This document shows positions 57,630-64,000 of a stretch of 64,000 nt of DNA, one piece after another. The stretch spans positions 1 to 64,000 of the forward strand of contig JACEEZ010022685.1 of assembly GCA_016584305.1 (NCBI GenBank), given 5' to 3'. Positions within the stretch are counted from its first letter, which is position 1; every line of letters starts with the position of its first letter. The notes under the pieces are model-generated. The model was not told the DNA's origin and searched no databases. It saw only the letters and a list, made by a program, of their open reading frames with translations. The translations under genes and the position numbers were made by a program. Source of the stretch: Chionoecetes opilio. Taxonomy: Eukaryota > Arthropoda > Malacostraca > Decapoda > Majidae.

Positions 57630-59042
57630 ATCTGACTTCTTCTCTTGATAGCCAATGATTATGACGGTTGAGATGCACAGCTAAATACTAGACACCTTTG
57701 TCACGGGTCCCTGGTTATTACTGAGGCGGCAGTACCAAGTTGTGTGTGTGTGTGTGTGTGTGTGTCGTGGGTGACGCTGACGGCTGTTCACAAGGGCGCG
57801 GCCCTTGGAAGCTACAAGAGGCCGTGAGACCTACACGAGGTTGTTCCTGTTACTTAACACTACCTACATCCACCTTTCATCCCCATCCATGACACTGTCC
57901 AGCCTCCTTTTATTTAAAATTACACTCACTCGAGAGGCGTAGAGTAATTAGCGTTAGATCAGGGGCTCTCAAACCGGGGGCTGCGACCCCTCGAGGGGGC
58001 GCGAAAGTCTTCTGTGTCGAGTCTTCATCACATGACACAGCCACATCACAAGTCTGAACTTTATTTAGGCGTATTTTATTATTAATGGATACCACACAGC
58101 CAACGCAGTGTGTTGTGTCACGTAGCCCCAAAATTTGGGAAAAAAAATTTGGCCGATATTTTTTTTTTAATTATGTATGTATGTATGTAAAAATATTCTT
58201 AGTTACAATTGTGTCTAAGGACAGTGTGAATAATTGATATTCAATGTAATTTCCCCGTTGATGGTATTTAGGGGAGATATAATCATGTCTGCATGAAAGA
58301 AGGGTGAGAAATAAGCTTACAGAGGGAACAACATGTCGTTTAGAACCAAATATCGGAAAACGAAGACCAGATTCGTGATCGCCATCAGTAGAAGCCCCTA
58401 GAAACCCAGTTTCATCCAAATCGGGATATATTTATTTTCCCCCAAAATCTGCAGGATTTATGTATCCTCCAGATGTATTTATGTATTTAAACATTTATTT
58501 TCTATGTATTTATGTATACATAGAGTATGTATACTCTATGTATGTATGAATTCCAGGATTTTCTTTTTTAAATCACATTTTCATTAATATCACAGTAACC
58601 ATACACGTAAGGACAAAATGGTATAGAACATAAAAGATGCAGCTTTTAAAGGCCGAGCCAGTGGTAGACGCGGAAGTAACATTCATGCATAAATAAAGCC
58701 ACAAATCAATGTTTTCTATGAACTAAAACAAACTAAATATCTCGAAAACGTGACCTGTTAGGACTAAACGGACTGTGCCATTGCGTAGATCTCGTCGAAC
58801 TGTACAAAAATTATTTACGGCAATTGTCTTTTTAGATCAATAGTTTAGTCGCAAAATGCCAAAAACCAAATGAGGCCAGAATTTTGAGGAATTTTGCAGC
58901 CAGAAAAAGTGAATTTTTTTATTTACATATATACGTAAAAATGATCTCATTAATAATTGTGTATAATGACGGTGTAAATACTTGTTATTCAATGTAATTT
59001 CCCCAATAATGAATATTTGTGGATCGGGAAAAACCGTAACGT
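57630..59042. repeat. Large duplication, unit 2
   Basis: The second copy of the 1.4 kb unit. It differs by a longer GT run (57739-57764), small indels and a few substitutions. It continues at the right into the rest of the hAT element. Confidence 0.9.
57807..57921 (-). pseudogene. CR1-like LINE 3' end (inverted), in duplication unit 2
   Basis: The same terminal codons and 3' UTR as unit 1, inverted relative to 21545-21650, with small indels. Confidence 0.75.
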
Positions 59043-59293
59043 ACAATTCATACTCTAACTCCCAAACCGTAAGTCGTAGAGCGTTTGTACTTGGCCGCTA
59101 AAAGATAGTAAACCCTACGTTGCTCAAAATATGTACACGGTCATTGGGCCGACAAATGTTGCATAAACTCGTCAGAACGAAAAAACCGTACAATTCATAC
59201 AGGGCAACTCGCGAACCAAAAGTCACAAAGCATTGCTGACAATTTCAGCACGTCTCAGATCTTACACCTGGGTCAAAAAACCATACCTAGCTT

Positions 59294-59325
59294 GTTTAAG
59301 ATCTGGGACGTCCCAGATCTTAAAC
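59294..59325. repeat. 32 bp perfect palindrome
   Basis: GTTTAAGATCTGGGAC is followed directly by its exact reverse complement, with no loop. It abuts the inverted repeat that starts at 59326. Confidence 0.95.
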
Positions 59326-59395
59326 AGGGGAGAGCGGGGCAGGTTGCATCATTGCCTCTAACTCGCTTGTTATCACACGTACATCGTCTTAATAC

Positions 59396-60717
59396 CAGTG
59401 GTGGGCAGCGATAAATTTTGCGATAAAGCGATAACGATAAAGCGATAAATTTTTCCGCTAAGTCCTATAACGATAAAGCGAAAAATTTCCAAAATACCTT
59501 AAAGCGATAAGCGATAAATCCTGCGATAAATCCAAAAATACTCTATTTTTGCTACTTTAATTTACTAATTTACATGAAACTAATAGCTTGGCTATGAGCT
59601 CATTTTGTTATCTAGCCATTTGAAAACTGAATAGTTTTAAATAGTACCTTGGTCTTGTAGTGCGAGACCAGGTTGCCAGTGGTGTTGTTCCAGAAAGACA
59701 CCTCCGCGAAGCACTTTTTGGCACTTGGCCTTCAAGTTGTAGACCTTGATTGTCTTTCCCAGGACCTTGGAAGAAGTGTCTGGTGCGTTCTTAGACTTGA
59801 TCACATGGGACAACTTGTAATAGTTTGTCAGAGCGGCCATCTTGTCTTTGATGGTCTGCAGCTCCTGGCTCGAAATACTGCAGCCACCCGCAATCACAAC
59901 GTCTACCTGGTCACTGGCCTGGGTGCCAGGGCGGCTGTCCTCTGGCTCACTGCCCAGGGACATGAGGGAGCTCGAGCGGGAGATGGTGGGAATGTCCACA
60001 GATCCCGAACTCCCGGAAATGTTCCGCTCCCTTTCCTGAGTCACATCACTGCTGCTGGCCTCCACGCGGAAAAAGTCCTCCACTGTCCTCTTGCCTGACA
60101 TCTTGACACTCACTAATCACTAAATTCACTATTCTCGAACAATGAAGCGCGCCCGCCGCGACACTAATTAATAACGCAATATAAAACGCAAAAACCTAAA
60201 CGATTTCCTGAAAAGGAAAAGTTTAAAACACAAATCACGCGACGTTCGTACGAACGGGAGGCACGCGCGAGGCGCACCTCAAAACGCAAAAAATATATAA
60301 AACTAATATATATTAATTAGATATTTAGTTAAGATAGCAATATACAATAAGAATTAAGTATATATAAGTTATAACACACAAAGAAGCTTTGGATCGCTGG
60401 TAGCACAATGAAACACAGAGCTGAGATCAGATGCGTCCAGTTTGGGGGGCTATTCAAAGAAACTGACAACAGAAGCGCGGGCCGCCAGGCGCCTGGCCGC
60501 ATCTGTTTGCCGCGTAACAATGAGCCTGTAACCTCCCGCCGTAACGGTTTTTCGTCTTCTACTTTATCGCTGGATTTATCGCGGGAAATTGAAAGCGATA
60601 AATTAAGCGATAAAGTTTTTCCGGTCTTGCGATAAACGATAAGCGGTAAATTTTCGGTTAAAGCGATATTATCGCTTTATCGCATTATCGCTTTACTTAT
60701 CGCAACGCCCACGACTG
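59396..60717 (-). mobile_element. hAT element with perfect 8 bp target duplication
   Basis: The left end is CAGTGGTGGGCAGCGATAAA. The right end on the minus strand is CAGTCGTGGGCGTTGCGATA. CTTAATAC stands on both sides (59388-59395 and 60718-60725), a perfect 8 bp target site duplication. Both subterminal regions are packed with GCGATAAA motifs (59400-59530 and 60550-60710), probable transposase binding sites. At 1322 bp it is too short for a full transposase and retains one coding exon. Confidence 0.9.
59648..60113 (-). pseudogene. hAT transposase N-terminal exon with BED finger (frameshifted)
   Basis: On the minus strand a start codon at 60113 opens MSVKMSGKRTVEDFF, then a Ser-rich acidic linker (S-rich around residues 18-70), and a helical part ending NLKAKCQK. 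One extra base in a five-base homopolymer (plus-strand T run at 59714-59718) shifts the frame. In the alternative frame the following codons are CFAEVSFWNNTTGNLVSHYK, then TK. Together these give C-x2-C followed by T-G-N-L-x2-H, the pattern of a BED zinc finger at the N-terminus of hAT transposases. The exon ends at a GTACTA donor (59647). The catalytic domain is absent from the element. It could be an internal-deletion derivative of an autonomous hAT. Whether the extra base is real is open. Confidence 0.75.
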
Positions 60718-60725
60718 CTTAATAC

Positions 60726-60794
60726 TACTACTACTACTACTATAAACTACTACTACTACTACTACTACTACAACTACTACTACTACTACTATAA

Positions 60795-60829
<35 letters not shown>

Positions 60830-60830
60830 A

Positions 60831-60866
<36 letters not shown>

Positions 60867-60964
60867 GCTACTACTACTACTGCTACTACTACTACTACTA
60901 CTACTACTATAAACTACTACTACCACTACTACTACTACTACTACTACTATAAACTACTACTACA

Positions 60965-61016
<52 letters not shown>

Positions 61017-61047
61017 TAAACTACTACTACTACTACTACTACAACTA

Positions 61048-61105
<58 letters not shown>

Positions 61106-61110
61106 AACTA

Positions 61111-61153
<43 letters not shown>

Positions 61154-61175
61154 AACAATAATAATAATAAAAAAA
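60726..61175. repeat. CTA trinucleotide microsatellite
   Basis: About 430 bp of CTA with ATAAA and CAA interruptions. It begins at the target duplication of the inner hAT (CTTAATACTACTA). The serine-rich minus-strand frame is an artefact. Confidence 0.95.
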
Positions 61176-61418
61176 GTTAATGCGAGTTAGAGGCAATGAT
61201 GCAACCTGCCCTCGATGCAACCTGCCCCTCTCTCCCCTACTACTACTACTACTACTACAACCAACTACAACAATAATAATAATAATAAAAAGTTAATGCG
61301 AGTTAGAGGCAATGATGCAACCTGCCCCGCTCGCTCCTATTTGTCCATGTTTTATAGTAATGTATTGTAGCCCAGCAGTTACTTATATTGTGTTGTCTAA
61401 TATATGTTGCACATTCTA

Positions 61419-61677
61419 CCGTAGACAACACTATAGTCGCCAGGCACTCGCCACTGCCCTAATGTCGGCCTTAACAATATATTACGAATTCTAGCATCAC
61501 TACAGCCTTGTATGTGCCACTGAAGACATGTAGTGTGATGTACATAATATAAACTACTGTGCATGCGTCTTCAGTGGCACATACAAGGCTGTAGTGATGC
61601 TATAATTCGTAATATATTGTTAAGGCCGACATTAGTGCAGTGGCGAGTGACTGGCGACTATAGTGTTGTCTACGGTA
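61419..61677. mobile_element. Complete small foldback MITE (MITE B)
   Basis: Almost perfectly self-complementary over 259 bp. The left end is CTACCGTAGACAACACTATA, the right end is its reverse complement, and the arms pair through to the centre near 61545. The central block contains CTTCAGTGGCACATACAAGG in both orientations. Bases TT and AA flank it. It ends 30 bp before the right end of the outer hAT-like element. Confidence 0.9.
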
Positions 61678-61762
61678 GAAATCTCGCGACCCTCTAGAAG
61701 ACCCCTGCGTTAGAACCTGCCATATAGATTATAGAGTAATTAGCCTTCCCTGCTTCGGGTAA

Positions 61763-61792
61763 GAGAGAGAGAGAGAGAGCGAGCGAGCGAGC

Positions 61793-61824
<32 letters not shown>

Positions 61825-61825
61825 C
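61763..61825. repeat. GA microsatellite
   Basis: GA repeat with GAGC interruptions. Confidence 0.95.
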
Positions 61826-62009
61826 CCCCTCCCTGCCTAGCGCTGCAAGGGAGACCTCTGATAGCCTGCAGAAGAGCCGCGCCCTCCGCTACCTAGCTAC
61901 GACCCTTGCTATGAGGCTAATCACTGCACGGGGCCTAGCAATAGACACAGCCATGGCTATAAATAACAATGGGAGCGAGAGAAGGGAGAGATATGATAAG
62001 AGGAAGCCG

Positions 62010-63000
62010 GAAAGGTTGTGTACGTGTGTGTGTGTGTGTGTGTCTGTCTGAGTTGCCACGGAGAGATTGAAGTAACGCACCAAAACTTTATCCTACGCTG
62101 TCTTCCTTCCCTGCCTGCCTCTCACAACGATAGAGTTAACCTTTGCCGTCAATATGGGATAGTAAAAGCACCTGTTCCTGCCGTCAATCTGTCTATAAGG
62201 GTGTGACGGCTAAAATTCGCCGTGTGACATATTTTGTGTGCGTGTGTGTGTGTGTGTGTGTGTACGTGTGTGTGTGTGTACGTGTGTGTGTGCGTGGTCG
62301 TGAGTTGCCAAAAAGCGATTAGAAGTAAGTCACCAATACCTTACTCTAGGCTATTGTAACGCGGGAACCTGCCTCTCACAACGATAGAGTTAACCTTTAC
62401 CGTCAATCTGACATAGAGAAAGCATCTGTTCCTGCCGTCAATCTCTGTCTATACAGGTGTGAGGGGAAAAAATTCGCCGTGTGACATATTTTTGTGTGCG
62501 TGCGTGTCTGTGTGTGTGTTATTCCCCATGGCCCTTGTCCACGCGAGCGGGCTCGCGATCGCTATTTTCACCCTCTAAGTGAAGCTTGGAGCTCATTATT
62601 ACCGATCTTTGGGCAATGCTGGGACCTCACACACCACACACACCCATCCCCTTGCTCAATGGGGACAGTAACCCGCCCGAATTTGTCAGTGAAAATCCGC
62701 GGAGCGCGAGGACTCGAACAGCCTACCCACAGAATGGAGACCGCCACGTGTGTGGGGTGTATGTGTGTGTGGGCGTGGTCGTGGTTTGCCCAAGAAGCGT
62801 TTTAGAAGTAATCACCAATACCTTACTCTAGGCTATTGTAAACGGGGGGAACCTGCCTCTACACAACGATAGAGTTAACCTTTACCGTCAATCTGCCATA
62901 GACAAAGCACCTTGGCATCCGCAATCTGTCTGTACGGTGTGACGGTAAAATTCCCCAAATGTGACATATGTTTTTGTGCGTGTGTGTGTGACTGTGTGTG
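62010..63000 (+). repeat. About 240 bp tandem repeat, three units, with GT microsatellites
   Basis: Units at about 62010-62250, 62290-62520 and 62780-62990 share GAGTTGCC, AAGTAA-CACCAA, CTCACAACGATAGAGTTAAC, CTTTACCGTCAATCTG, GTGTGACGG and GTGTGACATAT. Each ends in a GT run. A SINE-like insert separates units two and three. Confidence 0.85.
62522..62770 (-). mobile_element. Possible tRNA-related SINE fragment
   Basis: Inserted between two tandem units. On the minus strand GTTCGAGTCC (62710-62719) matches the core of an RNA polymerase III B box. A matching A box is not clear. The rest (CAGTGAAAATCCGCGGAGCG, CACCCTCTAAGTGAAGCTTG) is not coding. It differs from the SINE at 51695. The call rests on the B box and the insertion context. 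Confidence 0.4.
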
Positions 63001-63480
63001 TGTGTGTGTGTATGTGAGTTACCCACTTTGAAATTCCCGCGTAAGATTCCGCCCTCTGATTGGCTGCCGAGCCCCCGATAAACAGGCCTGAACGAATATT
63101 TCAGTATGTTTTGTACTGGTTATCCATCACATATTAATATATTTCTGTATTAATTAGATACGTGACTCCGATGCCTCAAAACCTCACAGAAGTATCCTAA
63201 GTCTAATATCTATATGATAAAAATACTACAGCGTGTGTCTGATGTACTAGCATAAGGAAATAAAATGGGGGAGTTATTCAGATTAACGAATACAGATAAA
63301 AAGTTTCGAGTGTCCGGGAAGTACAGCAACGAAAACATGCCGCGCTGTTGGCTGGCTGGCGGTAAAAGCGGTCACAACGAGGAAGAGGAAGACTTTTCTT
63401 TAACAAATCCAATGCGAAAGTTCAAAAGCTGTCGCGAGGCACTTAAGTGAGGTGTTGAACCCCGCTATAGTGCCGGGCTG
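63001..63480 (+). other. Unassigned sequence with a short acidic open frame
   Basis: The frame at 63265-63450 reads MGELFRLTNTDKKF..., with HNEEEEDFSLTNPM near its end. A similar short coding-like stretch, VTEEEEDFSPLNSM, occurs at 55858-55900 in another context. No family is recognised. It may be a remnant shared by two loci, or a short repeat. Confidence 0.3.
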
Positions 63481-63483
63481 GGA

Positions 63484-63545
63484 GGGGGCGGGGCTTAGAC
63501 AAGGGAAGGTTATATAAAGGCCGCGACGACTGACTGCTACCATTA
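63484..63545 (+). promoter_or_regulatory. Possible RNA polymerase II core promoter
   Basis: A GC-box-like GGGGGCGGGGCTT (63485-63497) is followed 14 bp later by TATATAAAGG (63511-63520). A candidate initiator region (GACTGCTACC) lies about 20-30 bp further. A CCAAT-type GATTGGCT lies farther upstream near 63057. No downstream start codon with a convincing protein is in the window. Confidence 0.35.
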
Positions 63546-63727
63546 GACACACACAGTAACGTAGACGCTTACATGTTAATGAGTTAGGCGGTTCACTCAC
63601 TATACTATAAGATTACTGCACAATTAAGCCTTAGTTTGTAGTCTTGTCCCAGTACAAAGTAGTGGTCTATGCTTGTGTGGGCTCAGTAAGGGCGCGTGGC
63701 ATTACTGAATTAAGAATATATATAAGG

Positions 63728-63758
63728 ATCTCGAAGCTACAAGAGGCCGCGAGACCCC
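63728..63758 (-). pseudogene. Fragment of the CR1-like LINE 3' UTR
   Basis: GAAGCTACAAGAGGCCGCGA then GACC is the inverted 3' UTR block also seen at 21625, 56271 and 57808. Only this short piece is present. Confidence 0.55.
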
Positions 63759-63777
63759 ATACTTATTATGAAATGCC

Positions 63778-64000
63778 TGTAGATAGATAGATATGGAGAT
63801 AGCGAGAGATATGCAGACAGACGGACACACTAATAGACAGACAGACAGACCAATGTGTTGGAATGGCTGGGAATGTGTCTGGAATCGCTGGGAATGTGTG
63901 GAATGGCTGGGAATGTGTGGAATGGCTGGGAATGTGTCGGGAATGGCTGGGAATGTGTCGGGAATGGCTGGGAATGTGTCGGGAATGGCTGGGAATGTCG
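63778..64000. repeat. GATA/GACA microsatellite and 20 bp minisatellite
   Basis: GATA and GACA repeats at 63778-63850, then units of GGAATGGCTGGGAATGTGTC (20 bp, first two shorter) from 63858 to the window end, about seven copies. The array continues beyond the window. Confidence 0.9.

Larger units (their letters stand above)
59326..61338. mobile_element. Inverted-repeat element around the inner hAT
   Basis: About 41 bp at 59326-59366 (AGGGGAGAGCGGGGCAGGTT then GCATCATTGCC...) is repeated inverted at 61298-61338, and again with a small duplication at 61182-61240. GGGGAGAG-type ends occur in DNA transposons, but I cannot assign a superfamily. The interior consists of the inner hAT element and CTA repeats. 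Confidence 0.55.
57960..61707. mobile_element. Outer hAT-like element with nested insertions
   Basis: The left end is CAGGGGCTCTCAAACCGGGG. The right end on the minus strand is CAGGGGTCTTCTAGAGGGTC then GCGAG. The 8-mers flanking them are CGTTAGAT (57952-57959) and CGTTAGAA (61708-61715), 7 of 8 identical, as expected for hAT target duplication. The interior carries a second hAT element, an inverted-repeat element, CTA repeats and a MITE. No transposase of its own was recognised. Confidence 0.55.

Noticed and set aside
61014..61220. Poly-serine protein frame
   Set aside because: Translation of the CTA microsatellite.

Overview
The window is eukaryotic, intron-bearing and very rich in repeats. 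It carries exons of an animal regucalcin (SMP30) gene, several non-LTR retrotransposon (LINE) families, hAT-, piggyBac- and pogo-like DNA transposons, a tRNA-derived SINE, and many microsatellites and minisatellites. This mix suggests an arthropod genome, most probably a decapod crustacean; that is an inference from repeat style and protein matches, without a database search. Small indels, often in homopolymers, recur throughout. They break most reading frames, so unpolished long-read errors cannot be separated from true decay.

Layout. 1-1.7 kb: GA microsatellite and a foldback element. 1.7-16.2 kb: three copies (A, B, C) of one LINE family on the + strand. Copy B keeps endonuclease, reverse transcriptase and C-terminal parts; A and C are 5'-truncated. 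In C the 3' UTR has expanded into an 18-19 bp minisatellite (about 1 kb) and a 60 bp minisatellite (about 0.7 kb). A second LINE lies between them. 16.8-19.8 kb: a 43 bp minisatellite. 19.8-21.8 kb: LINE C-terminal remnants, one of whose last codons became a minisatellite, a short piggyBac-like element and a possible terminal exon. 21.9-31.2 kb: a proposed 9.3 kb hAT-like element bounded by CAGTGGCGTACC inverted ends, holding about 4.4 kb of 38 bp minisatellite and a decayed transposase-like gene. 31.4-35 kb: two further LINE remnants on opposite strands. 36-46 kb: two arrays of a 29 bp minisatellite around two piggyBac-like elements (internal 73 bp repeats) and a pogo-like element (internal poly-A-rich minisatellite).

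46.3-53.5 kb, - strand: the last four exons recognised of a regucalcin gene (53352-53452, 52175-52289, 51496-51613, 46284-46498). The two upstream exons are intact, while the two downstream ones need frame changes. Its introns hold a 4.5 kb, 31/49 bp pyrimidine-rich (sense strand) minisatellite, a SINE and a foldback element. 53.9-64 kb: another piggyBac-like array, foldback elements, a 1.4 kb duplication around a single N, nested hAT elements (one with a perfect 8 bp target duplication and a BED-finger transposase exon), a 32 bp perfect palindrome, a 240 bp tandem repeat with a SINE-like insert, and a possible TATA promoter near 63.5 kb.

The main theme is repeated growth of minisatellites inside mobile elements of four different classes. 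The only host gene supported with confidence is regucalcin.
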